DNA of 64,000 nt from assembly GCA_900473175.1 (NCBI GenBank), contig UCKM01000014.1, forward strand, positions 111,806 through 175,805, in the 5' to 3' direction. A model generated the notes under the pieces. It saw only the letters and a list, made by a program, of their open reading frames with translations, did not search any database and was not told the origin of the DNA. Source of the DNA: Hyphomicrobiales bacterium (GTDB lineage: Bacteria; Pseudomonadota; Alphaproteobacteria; Rhizobiales; Rhizobiaceae). Positions 42,900-52,004 of this stretch are shown here, in pieces (within the stretch, counting starts at the first letter, position 1; each line of letters starts with the position of its first letter). Both the position numbers and the translations under genes were made by a program.

Positions 42900-44369
42900 T
42901 CAGAACGGCATATCCACCCTTGGCCAAATCTCCCGCACGAGTTTGCGGTAGTTGGTCTTCTTCGGATTGGATGGATAGGGCGCACCTGCGTCGATATAGA
43001 TGATTTCCGCCGCGACCGGTTCGAACCCCGCATGAAAATGATTGGTCGATTTGACCAGCAAGATATCCTTCGACTGCGGATTGATGCCAAGATTGGAGAA
43101 GATATCGGGCTCGAAGGTTTGGGTGCGGTTCGTATTGAGGATCACTTCGATATCTGTGCCCTCGAGGCGGACGACTGCCGCAGGTCCCAAGGTTACGCGG
43201 CTCTTGCCGAAGCTCTGCCAGCCCTCCTCGACGGCTTTGACCACCTCGACGTGCGCATCGATCGGCGCGCCGCCGTCCGGCCCGGCCTTGCCGCCGAACC
43301 GCAGCTGGATCTGCGCGCCCTCGCCTGCGGCAAGGCAGAATGTGACAGCGATCGGATCCCAGATCGTCGCAACCGCGACATTGTCGATACCGCGCTCGAT
43401 GATGCGCCGCAGGATCAGCGTTCCGTCACCGGCAACTCCGCCGCCGGGATTGTCCCAGACGTCAGCGACAACAACCGGCTTCCCCGGCTTTTTCGCGGCG
43501 AGCGCGACCGCAGCGTCGAGACCGGCTTCAGTACCCAGCATCGGCATCGCTGTCGTGCCGCGCAGGGCGAACAGCTCCATTCCCAGCGTCTCGGCGAGCT
43601 TGGTACCCTTTGCCGGGTCGTTGTCGGTTACCACCATCACTTGCGTACCAAGTTCCGGAACGTCACCTGCCATGAACCCGTGGATGAGTGAGACCGACAG
43701 GACGCCGTCCTTGCCCTGCATGGCTTGCATGCGATCAACAAATGAGCGCATCGGCTCGCGGCTCGTCGGGTAGACACCAATCATCCGGCAATCGAAGGTG
43801 GAAATCACAGGCTTGATCTCGCCTTTAAGCGCCCGCAAGGCCAGATCGACCACATGTTCCCCACGTTCGTAGAAATCCGTATGGGGGAACTCGAGAAAGG
43901 CAGCAAGGATATTGGCGTTCTTTACCCGCTTGGCCGTCAGGTGGCTGTGCGGATCGAGTTCGGAAGCGATCAGTATGCCGGGTCCGACAATTTCACGGAT
44001 GCGTTCCAGCAGATCGCCCTCGCAGTCGTCATAGCCTTGCGCGACCATGGCGCCATGCAAGCCAAGGATGACGCCATCGACCGGCATTGCCGCGCGCAAC
44101 TGTCCAAGAATTTCATCGCGCAGGCCTTCATAAGCTTGCCTTTGCAGAAGACCGCCCGGCTCCGCCCAGGTGGCTGAACCTTCGATCAGCTCAAAGCCTT
44201 CCTCGCGGGCCCGCTTGCGCAACACCACCATTGGAGCGGAGCAGAGAGTGGGGGTTTCAGGGTGCTCACCGGGAGCGGCATAGAACGCCATCTCAAAGCT
44301 GGCGCGGTCTGTCGGCACCGGCGAGAACGTATTGGTTTCCGTCGCGAAGGACGCGGTAAAGATGCGCAT
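42900..44369 (-). CDS. M81 family metallopeptidase (MlrC / microcystinase C homologue)
   Basis: A 489-residue protein of the MlrC family. The N-terminal DUF1485 part begins IFTASFATETNTFSPVPTDRASF; likely metal ligands are in ASELDPHSHLTA and FPHTDFYERG. The C-terminal domain holds ADVWDNPGGGVAGDGTLILR and VKSTNHFHAGFEPVAAEIIY. MlrC cleaves a linear peptide in microcystin degradation, but most homologues have unknown peptides or amide substrates. It lies downstream of ridA across a long inverted repeat (44427-44557), in a neighbourhood of transporter and amino-acid enzymes. Confidence 0.88.
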   Translation of the reverse strand: MRIFTASFATETNTFSPVPTDRASFEMAFYAAPGEHPETPTLCSAPMVVLRKRAREEGFELIEGSATWAEPGGLLQRQAYEGLRDEILGQLRAAMPVDGVILGLHGAMVAQGYDDCEGDLLERIREIVGPGILIASELDPHSHLTAKRVKNANILAAFLEFPHTDFYERGEHVVDLALRALKGEIKPVISTFDCRMIGVYPTSREPMRSFVDRMQAMQGKDGVLSVSLIHGFMAGDVPELGTQVMVVTDNDPAKGTKLAETLGMELFALRGTTAMPMLGTEAGLDAAVALAAKKPGKPVVVADVWDNPGGGVAGDGTLILRRIIERGIDNVAVATIWDPIAVTFCLAAGEGAQIQLRFGGKAGPDGGAPIDAHVEVVKAVEEGWQSFGKSRVTLGPAAVVRLEGTDIEVILNTNRTQTFEPDIFSNLGINPQSKDILLVKSTNHFHAGFEPVAAEIIYIDAGAPYPSNPKKTNYRKLVREIWPRVDMPF

Positions 44370-44426
44370 TGTTATGTCTCGTTCTAGCAGTCACGGCCAT
44401 GGCCGCGGGAGTTGTCAGGCATTGCC

Positions 44427-44557
44427 GCAGTGCGTGGTTCGACAAGCTCACCATGAGGGGGATTGCTGTTTGCAAGGAGCCAAATCCTGAACCACTGCCA
44501 ATGATCATTGCAGGCAATCATGTCCCCTCATGGTGAGCTTGTCGAACCACGCACTGC
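44427..44557. repeat. Long inverted repeat between ridA and mlrC
   Basis: Arms of 34 bp (44427-44460 and 44524-44557) are perfectly complementary; each contains the core GTGGTTCGACAAGCTCACCA or its complement. The 63-base interior adds a second stem: GATTGC (44461-44466) pairs with GCAATC (44514-44519). The transcript of this strand could fold into a hairpin of about 130 bases. The arm core resembles dispersed intergenic palindromes in Rhizobiales genomes. Confidence 0.9.
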
Positions 44558-44559
44558 GC

Positions 44560-44925
44560 TCATGCGGGCTTATAGGCAATCGCTTCGATCTCGATCTTGA
44601 TGTCGATCATCAGCCTCGATTCAATCGTGGTGCGGGCCGGCGGGTCCTTCGGAAAATAGGTGGCATAGATCTTGTTGAAAGCGGCGAACTCGCGTGCGTC
44701 TTCGAGGATGACGAAGGTCTTTACCACATCAGAAAGTTCGGCGCCGGCAAGGGCGAGGGCTGCCTTGATATTTTCCATCACCTGTTTCGTCTGGGCCTCG
44801 ATACCGCCGATTATGACAGTGCCATCGCTTCCCACCGGTACCTGGCCGGAAATATAGATAAAGTCTCCCGCTCGCACCGCGGGTGACAAGGGTACGTGTG
44901 ATGTGCCGAAGTGCTGCTTCGTCAT
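44560..44925 (-). CDS. RidA family protein (YjgF/UK114)
   Basis: A 121-residue protein. The family features are FIYISGQVPVGSDG, TKQVMENIKAALALAGAELSDVVK, FAAFNKIYATYFP and the active-site Arg in PPARTTIESRL. RidA hydrolyses reactive enamine/imine intermediates released by PLP enzymes. The ATG at 44925 follows AGGAA; the long upstream frame to 45060 overlaps permease 2 and is rejected. It stands 20 bp after the permease gene in an operon that also encodes a D-threonine-aldolase-like PLP enzyme nearby, a plausible source of its substrate. Confidence 0.92.
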   Translation of the reverse strand: MTKQHFGTSHVPLSPAVRAGDFIYISGQVPVGSDGTVIIGGIEAQTKQVMENIKAALALAGAELSDVVKTFVILEDAREFAAFNKIYATYFPKDPPARTTIESRLMIDIKIEIEAIAYKPA

Positions 44926-44944
44926 GATGGGTTCCTTTCCAAAA

Positions 44945-45769
44945 TTATTTGACGGCACCGATGGAGAGGCCCCGCACCAGGTAGCGTTGCAGCCACGCGA
45001 AGAGGACAGCAACGGGAACCGATGCAACGAAAGCCGCGGCCATGACGTAATGCCAGTCAACAGTATAGCGGCCCGCCACCAGCGAGAAAACGCGGATCGG
45101 CAGCGTGTAGCTGCCCTCGGTGCGCAGCATCGTCAAGGCGATGACGAACTCGTTCCAGGCATTGATGAAGGTGAAGATGGCGGTGACAACCATGGCCGGA
45201 ACCGCGAGCGGCAGGAACACGGCAGCGAGTGTGCGCCAACGGCTCGCTCCTTCCATCCAGGCGGCCTCTTCGAGATCGCGCGGGATCGTGGAAAAATAGC
45301 TCTGCAGCATCCAGACGCAAAAGGCGATATTGAAGGCGGTGTAGATCACCACGAGCACGTTAAGACTGTCGATCATGCCAGCGCCCGCCACCAGCCGGAA
45401 CAGGCCGATGACGAGAACGATCGGTGACAGCATCTGCGATACGAGCAGGAACTGGCGGAACACGTCACGCCCGGTGAACTGGTACCGGCTCAGCGCATAG
45501 GCGGCGGGGATCGAAACCAGAATCGTCAGCGCCGTCGAAAGCGCCGAAACATAGAGCGAATTGGCGAGTGCCGGGGCAATTCCCGATGTGCGCCACATTT
45601 CCGGAAAGTTCTGCCAGTGGAGTTCCGAGGGCCACCAATTGGGATTGAGCACTTCCTGCGCCGATTTCAGCGAACTGATCGTCATCACCGCATAGGGAAA
45701 CAGGATCACCACAACGATCGGCGACAGGAGGACCCAGAAGATTATCGAGCGTTTCAGTTTCGTGCTCAT
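44945..45769 (-). CDS. ABC transporter permease 2 (MalG-like)
   Basis: A 274-residue permease with six membrane segments; examples are [20 protein letters not shown] and [20 protein letters not shown]. The EAA loop is [27 protein letters not shown]. Its ATG at 45769 overlaps the stop of permease 1 (ATGA); a long upstream frame runs in the wrong register and is not used. It forms a channel with permease 1 for the solute carried by the binding protein at 46707-47936. Confidence 0.92.
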   Translation of the reverse strand: MSTKLKRSIIFWVLLSPIVVVILFPYAVMTISSLKSAQEVLNPNWWPSELHWQNFPEMWRTSGIAPALANSLYVSALSTALTILVSIPAAYALSRYQFTGRDVFRQFLLVSQMLSPIVLVIGLFRLVAGAGMIDSLNVLVVIYTAFNIAFCVWMLQSYFSTIPRDLEEAAWMEGASRWRTLAAVFLPLAVPAMVVTAIFTFINAWNEFVIALTMLRTEGSYTLPIRVFSLVAGRYTVDWHYVMAAAFVASVPVAVLFAWLQRYLVRGLSIGAVK

Positions 45770-46635
45770 GCCTTGGCCTCGCGCATGGCCAGCCTCACAT
45801 AGATGATCGTGAAAACAAGCAGAATGGCGAACATGATCAGCGACACGGCCGCGGCTTCGCCAAGCTTGCCGACGCGAAATCCGGTTTTGTAGAGATAGGT
45901 GACGAGGATATCGGTCGAATTGGCGGGACCGCCCTGCGTTGTCGCCCAGATGATCGGGAAGGAATTGAACACATAGATGGTGTTGAGGACAAAGGCGATG
46001 TTGATGAACGGGCGCAGGAGTGGGAGTGTGATCAGCCGGAACTGGTCCCAACTGCCCGCTCCTTCCGTTGCCGCGGCCTCGTAGAGATCGTCCGGCACAG
46101 AAGACAGGCCACCCAGGAATATGGTCACGGTAAAAGGTATCGACACCAGGATGCCGATGAAGATCTGCATCGGAAAGGCGGTGGCGGCCTGGGCCAGCCA
46201 TTGGATATTCGTGTCGATCAATCCAAGACCGCGCAAAGCCGAATTGAGCATGCCGCTCTCGCCATTCAGCGCCCAGCGCCAGACAATGGCAGTCATGGTC
46301 AGTGAAATCGCCCAAGGCAGCATGATCAGAATGCGGGCAATGCCGCGCCCATAGAAGTCCTCGTTGAGGATAAGTGCTATCGGGACCGATATGATCAGTG
46401 TTCCGGCCACAACTGCCGCGGTCCACAAAAGCGTGCGCCAGGTGGCGGCGATGAAATCCGGATCGGCAAAAAGCACGCGGAAGTGCTCCAGTCCGATGAA
46501 GTCGCGTAGCATGCCGAAGCGATTCACGTCGTGCAGCGAAAGCGAGACGATCTCCTTGAGCGGCCAGAGAATAATGGCGGATGCAAGAAGAAAACTGGGG
46601 AAGATCAGGACATAGGGGGCTGTGGCCCGGGGCAT
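45766..46635 (-). CDS. ABC transporter permease 1 (MalF-like)
   Basis: A 289-residue permease with about six membrane segments ([20 protein letters not shown] at the start). The EAA-like loop is [26 protein letters not shown]. The gene follows the binding-protein gene by about 71 bp, across a strong hairpin (46671-46696), and overlaps permease 2. Confidence 0.92.
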   Translation of the reverse strand: MPRATAPYVLIFPSFLLASAIILWPLKEIVSLSLHDVNRFGMLRDFIGLEHFRVLFADPDFIAATWRTLLWTAAVVAGTLIISVPIALILNEDFYGRGIARILIMLPWAISLTMTAIVWRWALNGESGMLNSALRGLGLIDTNIQWLAQAATAFPMQIFIGILVSIPFTVTIFLGGLSSVPDDLYEAAATEGAGSWDQFRLITLPLLRPFINIAFVLNTIYVFNSFPIIWATTQGGPANSTDILVTYLYKTGFRVGKLGEAAAVSLIMFAILLVFTIIYVRLAMREAKA

Positions 46636-46670
46636 CGGATTGAAATTCCTTGGCTAAGCGTCGGGAAGAA

Positions 46671-46696
46671 GGGAGGATGGCAATTGCCATCCTCCC
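46671..46696 (-). promoter_or_regulatory. Hairpin after the binding-protein gene
   Basis: A 26-base self-complementary sequence: arm GGGAGGATGGC (46671-46681) and arm GCCATCCTCCC (46686-46696) around AATT. It starts 10 bases after the binding-protein stop. It has no T-run beyond it on the minus strand, so transcript stabilisation is likelier than termination. Confidence 0.82.
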
Positions 46697-46706
46697 GGGG
46701 TCACGG

Positions 46707-47936
46707 TCATTTCAGCGTTGCGTTGACCTTATCCGCAGCTTCCTTGAGCGTAGCCTCCGGCTCGCCCTGTCCAAGATAGATCTTCTGGATGGCGTTGGAG
46801 GTGGTCTGTGCGATATCTTCCCAGCCCGGAATGACCGGCGCAAAACGGGCATTCGGCAATAACGAAGTGAACACTTTCAGATCGGCATTGTCGGCGAAAT
46901 ACGGATCCTTGGCTTCCTCGGCATTGACCGGCAAGAATCCTTCGACCTTGTCGAACTTGGTGCGCTGTTCGGTGGTGAAGATGAAGTCGAGGAATTTCCA
47001 GGCGGCTTCCTTGTTCTTGGAATTTTCGAACAGCACGATGGAGTCGGTAACGCCGTAGGTGCCCTTGTCGCCATTCGGGCCAGCCGGAATTGGAGCCACG
47101 CCATATTTCAGGTTGGGTGCTTCCGCCTTGATCTGGTTGGAAAGGAACGGCGCCGTGATCACCGTTGCAACCTTGCCCTGCTTGAACAGGTTCTGCACAT
47201 CCTCACGCGAGTAGGAGGTTACGCCCGGCTGCGTCAGGCCCTCGTCGATAAAGCTCTTGTAGAGCTTTGCGGTGTCGATTGCGGCTTTAGAGTCCAGTCC
47301 AGACTTGCCGTCCTTGACGATTTCACCGCCATTCGACCACATGCCATAGTAGAAATAGACATCCGTCTCGATCTCCTTGCCCTGGAGGCCGAAACCGTAG
47401 GTCTCGCCGCCGAGCTTCTTGATCTTTTCAGCGTCCGTCTTGAAATCGGCCCAGGTTGCCGGCGGCGTGTCGATGCCCGCTTTCGCAAAGATATCCTTGT
47501 TGTAGTACATCGCACGCGCCGAGGCAGCGATCGGCAGGCCGTAAACCTTGCCGTCCATGACGGAGGGCGTCAGGAACGTGTCGATGAAGCGCGCCTTGAA
47601 GTCGGGCTTGATGTGTTCGTCGAGCGGCGCAACGATGCCTTCCTTGACATAATCGAGCAGCCAACGCGTGCCGATGATCGAAAGGTCAGCATTGGCGCCA
47701 GCCGATATATCGGTGGTCAGTTTCTGCTGAAGGTTATCCCATGGCACCACTTCGATCTGGATCTTGGTGTCGGGATTGGCGGCCTCGAATGCCTTGGCGG
47801 CTTCCTCGAAATAGGGGCCCGTCCCCTTGCTGTACTCGGCAATGGTGACCCGGACCGTACTGTCGGCGAAGGCACTCGTGCTGAAGGCGATGAGACTGGC
47901 TCCAGCCAACAGGCATAGTTTCTGCGTAATCGTCAT
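46707..47936 (-). CDS. Extracellular solute-binding protein family 1
   Basis: A 409-residue protein with signal peptide QKLCLLAGASLIAFSTSAFA. The mature part starts DSTVRVTIAEYSKGTGPYFEEA; DADLSIIGTRW-like and ARAMYYNKDIFAKAGID patterns match the MalE/UgpB class. It is the first gene of the minus-strand ABC operon and is divergent from the SDR-ATPase-RpiR-aldolase operon; the ATPase for this importer is probably the one at 48974. The ligand is unknown. Confidence 0.92.
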   Translation of the reverse strand: MTITQKLCLLAGASLIAFSTSAFADSTVRVTIAEYSKGTGPYFEEAAKAFEAANPDTKIQIEVVPWDNLQQKLTTDISAGANADLSIIGTRWLLDYVKEGIVAPLDEHIKPDFKARFIDTFLTPSVMDGKVYGLPIAASARAMYYNKDIFAKAGIDTPPATWADFKTDAEKIKKLGGETYGFGLQGKEIETDVYFYYGMWSNGGEIVKDGKSGLDSKAAIDTAKLYKSFIDEGLTQPGVTSYSREDVQNLFKQGKVATVITAPFLSNQIKAEAPNLKYGVAPIPAGPNGDKGTYGVTDSIVLFENSKNKEAAWKFLDFIFTTEQRTKFDKVEGFLPVNAEEAKDPYFADNADLKVFTSLLPNARFAPVIPGWEDIAQTTSNAIQKIYLGQGEPEATLKEAADKVNATLK

Positions 47937-48183
47937 TTCAAACCCCTTTTTGCCAGCTGCCCATGGCAGCGCTTATCTGATCCTGTGCGGGCATTGCTCC
48001 AACTTTCCCCGCCAGCGGTGTTAAACCGACGCGCCATCTTCAAATGTAATTTAATTTCATGCAAGTGCGTAATTAGTAGAATACCAAATTTTTTATGTTG
48101 CTTTTTTTCACACATGGTTCTTAGCTGTTGGCACGCGGCCAAAGCCGCAAATCAGGGGAATATCGGACAGGATTTTGCTGCGC
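47937..48183. other. AT-rich divergent promoter region
   Basis: 247 bp between the binding protein (minus) and the SDR gene (plus). The central part (about 48040-48115) is notably AT-rich, with runs such as AATTTAATTTCA and TTTTTTTC. It should carry both promoters and the target of the RpiR regulator encoded downstream. I could not define a clear palindrome by eye. Confidence 0.5.
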
Positions 48184-48972
48184 ATGACATTAAGTTTCGA
48201 TGATTTTTTTGGCCTCAAGGACAAGCACGTCCTCATCACCGGTGCAGGCGGCGGCATTGGGCAGGCGCTCATCGCGATGTTCCGTGGTGCCGGGGCGATC
48301 GTCTCCGGCGCTGATCTCAACCTCGATGCCATGGAGCAGCTGGAGCTTGAGCACCGGCTCGTCTTCGATCAGGGCAAGAGCGCCGAAACGGGCCGCGCCG
48401 TCAACGATTTCATCAAAGCCAATGGCACGCCGGACGTGTTGATCAACAATGCCGGTTTCACGCGCGGAGAGACGCTCGATCAGGTGGATGGCGAGGTTTG
48501 GGACCGCGAAGTCGCGATCAATCTGAATGGCGCCTTCCATGTGACGGCGCCCATTGCAGACGCCATGAGCAAGCGCGCCAGTGGCAGCATTGTGTTCATT
48601 TCCTCAGTTAATGGGCTTAGCCATTTCGGCAATCCCGCCTATTCCGCCGCCAAGGCAGGGCTGATCGCCTTTGTGAAGGCGATTGCGGTGGAACGTGGGC
48701 GTTATGGTATTCGCGCCAACGCCGTCTGCCCCGGTTCGGTGCGCACGCCTGCCTGGGATCACCGTCTGCAAAAGCAACCGGAACTGCTTTCGAAAGTGTT
48801 GCCGCATTATCCGCTCGGGCGCATGGTAACGCCGGAGGAAGTGGCGCGGGCAACGCTCTTTCTGGCTTCCGCCGCCGCCTCCGGGATAACCGGCACGGCG
48901 CTTGCGGTCGACGCGGGGCTGACCGCTGGCAATCTGCGTTTCATCAACGACGTTCTCGCAGGGGATAAGTGA
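48184..48972 (+). CDS. Short-chain dehydrogenase/reductase
   Basis: A 262-residue SDR. The cofactor motif is LITGAGGGIGQAL (TGxxxGIG), NNAG is at about residue 89, and the catalytic set is ISSVN with YSAAK. The C-terminal part LTAGNLRFINDVLAGDK is as in 3-oxoacyl- or sugar-type SDRs. The ATG at 48184 is favoured over the TTG at 48175. It starts an operon with an ABC ATPase gene (1 bp after), an RpiR regulator and a D-threonine-aldolase-like enzyme. It may oxidise or reduce a hydroxyl on the imported substrate. Confidence 0.9.
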   Translation: MTLSFDDFFGLKDKHVLITGAGGGIGQALIAMFRGAGAIVSGADLNLDAMEQLELEHRLVFDQGKSAETGRAVNDFIKANGTPDVLINNAGFTRGETLDQVDGEVWDREVAINLNGAFHVTAPIADAMSKRASGSIVFISSVNGLSHFGNPAYSAAKAGLIAFVKAIAVERGRYGIRANAVCPGSVRTPAWDHRLQKQPELLSKVLPHYPLGRMVTPEEVARATLFLASAAASGITGTALAVDAGLTAGNLRFINDVLAGDK

Positions 48973-48973
48973 C

Positions 48974-50041
48974 ATGGCCGGGCTGCAAATCAAGAAGCTT
49001 GTCAAATCCTATGGTGCGATGAACGTACTGCATGGAATCGATCTCGACGTGAATGACGGAGAATTTCTCGTTCTGATCGGACCATCGGGCTGCGGCAAGT
49101 CCACGCTGCTGCGGATGATCGCCGGTCTCGACGACATTTCCTCTGGCGAGTTGTGGATCGGTGAGCGTCTGTCGAACGGCCTGGCGCCGCAGCAGCGTAA
49201 TATTTCCATGGTGTTCCAGAGCTATGCGCTGTTTCCTCACATGACGACGCGCAAGAACATTGGTTTTGGTCCGAAGATACGCAGGGAAGCTGCCGGCGTG
49301 ATCGATACGAAGGTCAACAAGGCGGCGGAAACGCTCAACCTCCACGACTATCTCGATCGCCTGCCCCGCCAGCTTTCCGGCGGGCAGCGCCAGCGTGTTG
49401 CCATGGGCCGCACCATCGTGCGCGAGCCCGATCTCTTTCTGTTCGACGAACCGCTGTCGAACCTCGACGCCAAGCTCCGCGTCCAGATGCGCACCGAGTT
49501 GAAGGCGCTGCACCAGCAATTGAAGACCACCATGGTCTATGTCACCCACGACCAGATCGAGGCCATGACGATGGCCGACCGCATCGTCGTCATGAATGGC
49601 GGACGCATTGAACAATCGGGCTCGCCGCTCGAACTCTACGACAAGCCTGTGAACAAGTTCGTCGCCGGCTTCCTCGGCTCGCCTGCGATGAACTTCATTC
49701 CAGGCACGATGGAACGCGGTGATGGTGCTGCGCGGGTGCGCATCGCCGATGGGTCCGCGATCGTGGTCGGCACTACGACCGCCGTGTCCGGCCAGGAGGT
49801 CGAAATCGGCATTCGCCCGGAACACTATCGACTTGCCGGGGATGGCGAAGGATTCCCGTATGAGGTTGTCGTTGTGGAACCCACGGGATCTGAAACGCAT
49901 CTGTTTGGCACAATCGCCGGTGTCGGCGTACGCTGCGTCTTTCGAGACAGGATTGCTCCCGAGCCCGGAAGCCGGATGATGTTGACCATCGATCCGGACA
50001 AGGCGCATGTCTTTGACCGCAAAACAGGAAACCGGATCTGA
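48974..50041 (+). CDS. ABC transporter ATP-binding protein, UgpC/MalK type
   Basis: A 355-residue ATPase with Walker [10 protein letters not shown], signature [16 protein letters not shown], Walker [13 protein letters not shown] and H-loop [16 protein letters not shown], then a C-terminal TOBE region ([14 protein letters not shown]). It is a paralogue of the ATPase at 35793-36863. It lies in the operon divergent from the binding protein and permeases at 44.9-47.9 kb and should power that importer. The stop of the SDR gene is one base away. Confidence 0.93.
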   Translation: MAGLQIKKLVKSYGAMNVLHGIDLDVNDGEFLVLIGPSGCGKSTLLRMIAGLDDISSGELWIGERLSNGLAPQQRNISMVFQSYALFPHMTTRKNIGFGPKIRREAAGVIDTKVNKAAETLNLHDYLDRLPRQLSGGQRQRVAMGRTIVREPDLFLFDEPLSNLDAKLRVQMRTELKALHQQLKTTMVYVTHDQIEAMTMADRIVVMNGGRIEQSGSPLELYDKPVNKFVAGFLGSPAMNFIPGTMERGDGAARVRIADGSAIVVGTTTAVSGQEVEIGIRPEHYRLAGDGEGFPYEVVVVEPTGSETHLFGTIAGVGVRCVFRDRIAPEPGSRMMLTIDPDKAHVFDRKTGNRI

Positions 50042-50047
50042 TCATTC

Positions 50048-50929
50048 ATGACCGCGCCGCATTTCGACATCGTCGCCCGCTTGCGGGAAATCGCTGATAC
50101 GGGCCATCGCTCGGATCAGCGGGTGGCCGCGGCGATCCTGTCGGATGCGGATTTCGCTACACATGCGTCGATCGAACGGCTGGCCGAAAAAGCTGGCGTG
50201 AGCGAGCCGACCATTACCCGCTTCTGCCGCATGCTCGGCTTTGAGGGCACCCGCGAGTTCAAGGTGAAACTGGCGCAATCGCTGGCCGTGGCCGGACGTT
50301 TTATCATTGCGGCGCCGAGCCAGGAGGCAATGGGCAATGACGTTCCTTCGATCATCGCCCACAGCGCGGCCGCTGCCATCGACACGGTAACAAAGCAGAT
50401 CGATCGCCGGGACCTCGACCGGGCGGCCGCTACTGTCGTCGGAGCGAAAATGGTACGCGCCTATGGGTCGGGCGGCGCGTCGTCGATGGCCGCAACCGAA
50501 CTTGAAAACCGTCTGTTCCGGCTTGGCGTCCTCGCCTCTTCGCATATTGACGGGGAAATGCAGCAAATGACGGCTGCGACGAGCAACAAGGACACGGTCA
50601 TCGTTGCATATTCGCTGTCCGGCGAGATCAAGCCCTTGATTGAAGCGGTGACGATCGCGGGACGTTACGGTGCCAAGACCATCGCCTTCACCGCACCCCG
50701 GTCATCGCTCGCTTTGGCCGCGCAATTGGTGCTGCCCTTCCATATCGATGAGGGAATTGACGTCTACCGCCCCTCGCCTGCTCGTTATGCCTTGCTCGCC
50801 TTGACGGACATGCTTGCCATGACCGTTGCCCAGAAGATCGGCGCGCCCGCCGTCGAGCGCATGCGCCGCATCAAGAACCTTCAGGGCATGCACAAGTCCG
50901 ACGCACCCAACCTTCCGCTTGGAGACTGA
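50048..50929 (+). CDS. RpiR-family transcriptional regulator
   Basis: A 293-residue regulator. An N-terminal helix-turn-helix (THASIERLAEKAGVSEPTITRFCRMLGFEG) is followed by a SIS domain (about residues 120-270; AYGSGGASSMAATELENRLFRLG, AYSLSGEIKPLIEAVTIAGRYGAKTIAFT) that binds a phosphosugar or related ligand. It lies 6 bp after the ATPase gene. The SIS domain suggests that the inducer, and perhaps the imported compound, is sugar-like. Confidence 0.92.
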   Translation: MTAPHFDIVARLREIADTGHRSDQRVAAAILSDADFATHASIERLAEKAGVSEPTITRFCRMLGFEGTREFKVKLAQSLAVAGRFIIAAPSQEAMGNDVPSIIAHSAAAAIDTVTKQIDRRDLDRAAATVVGAKMVRAYGSGGASSMAATELENRLFRLGVLASSHIDGEMQQMTAATSNKDTVIVAYSLSGEIKPLIEAVTIAGRYGAKTIAFTAPRSSLALAAQLVLPFHIDEGIDVYRPSPARYALLALTDMLAMTVAQKIGAPAVERMRRIKNLQGMHKSDAPNLPLGD

Positions 50930-50932
50930 ACA

Positions 50933-51991
50933 GTGAAACTTTCCGAAATCGACACGCCGGCTGTCCTGATCGACGTCGATCGGGCGGAGGCGAACCTTGA
51001 GCGCTTCCAGGCCTATGCCGACAGCCACAAGCTTGCCGTGCGACCCCACATCAAAACCCACAAGCTCCCGCGCTTTGCCAAACGCCAGGTGGAACTCGGC
51101 GCAGTTGGCATAACCTGCCAGAAAATCGGCGAAGCCGAGGTCATGGCGGATGCGGGGCTCAAGGACATCTTCCTTCCCTACAACATCATCGGGAAATCCA
51201 AGCTTGACCGGCTGGTTGCGCTCAACAAGCGTGTGCAGCTTGCCGTTACGGCCGACAGCGAGGCGACGGTTAATGGGCTCGCCGCAGCTTTCAGGAAACA
51301 GCCCAAGTCTCTCATTGTTCTTGTCGAATGCGATACGGGCGCAGGCCGTTGCGGCGTGCAGAGCCCGCAAGAGGCCGTGGCGCTGGCAAAGCTGATCGAG
51401 GCATCCGAGGGGCTAAAGTTTGCCGGCTTCATGACTTATCCAAAGAATGGAGGGATCTCCGAAAACGAGGCGTTCCTGTCCGCCGCCAAGCAATTGGCGC
51501 TCGATGCCGGGCTCGATCCGCGGATCATTTCCAATGGCGGTTCACCCGATATGTGGCGCGCCCACGAAGTCACAACCGCAACCGAGCATCGCCCCGGCAC
51601 TTATATCTACATGGATCGCTTCCAGGTGGCCAAAGGCGTTGGCTCCTTCGACGATTGCGCTTTGACCGTACTGGCAACCATAGTCAGCCGTCCCACCGGA
51701 AATCGGGCGATCATAGATGCCGGATCAAAGTCGCTAACCAGCGACACGTTGGGCATGGAAGGCTTTGGGCGTATCGTGGAATATCCCGACGCTGTCATTA
51801 CCTCGCTCAGTGAGGAACATGGCACCATCGATTTGAGCGCTTGCGGAAACAAGCCGCAGATTGGCGAGCGGGTCCGCATCATACCCAATCACGCTTGCGT
51901 CGTGTCGAACCTCTTCGATAAGGTCAATCTGATTTCCGGCGACGAGGTGGTTGAAATTGCCGACGTCGCGGCACGCGGCAGGGTCGATTAA
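50933..51991 (+). CDS. D-threonine aldolase / D-serine dehydratase-like PLP enzyme
   Basis: A 352-residue protein with an alanine-racemase-type N-terminal barrel. The PLP Lys is K41 in RPHIKTHK, a signature of D-threonine aldolase and eukaryotic D-serine dehydratase. The C-terminal metal pair is H320 and C322 in IPNHACVV. GTG at 50933 is the start, after TTGGAGACTGAACA. The family cleaves D-3-hydroxy-amino acids to glycine plus aldehyde, or deaminates D-serine. Beside RidA, SDR and MlrC it hints at catabolism of a peptide or conjugate containing a D-hydroxy-amino acid. Confidence 0.87.
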   Translation: MKLSEIDTPAVLIDVDRAEANLERFQAYADSHKLAVRPHIKTHKLPRFAKRQVELGAVGITCQKIGEAEVMADAGLKDIFLPYNIIGKSKLDRLVALNKRVQLAVTADSEATVNGLAAAFRKQPKSLIVLVECDTGAGRCGVQSPQEAVALAKLIEASEGLKFAGFMTYPKNGGISENEAFLSAAKQLALDAGLDPRIISNGGSPDMWRAHEVTTATEHRPGTYIYMDRFQVAKGVGSFDDCALTVLATIVSRPTGNRAIIDAGSKSLTSDTLGMEGFGRIVEYPDAVITSLSEEHGTIDLSACGNKPQIGERVRIIPNHACVVSNLFDKVNLISGDEVVEIADVAARGRVD

Positions 51992-52004
51992 GGCCGCGGG
52001 TTCC

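Noticed and set aside
44945..46690. Apparent 581-residue protein on the minus strand
   Set aside because: Only the last 274 residues are a permease; the first half runs out of register through permease 1. The true start is 45769.
48944..50008. 354-codon open frame on the minus strand over the ABC ATPase
   Set aside because: It is a shadow of the ATPase; the real gene has Walker and signature motifs.
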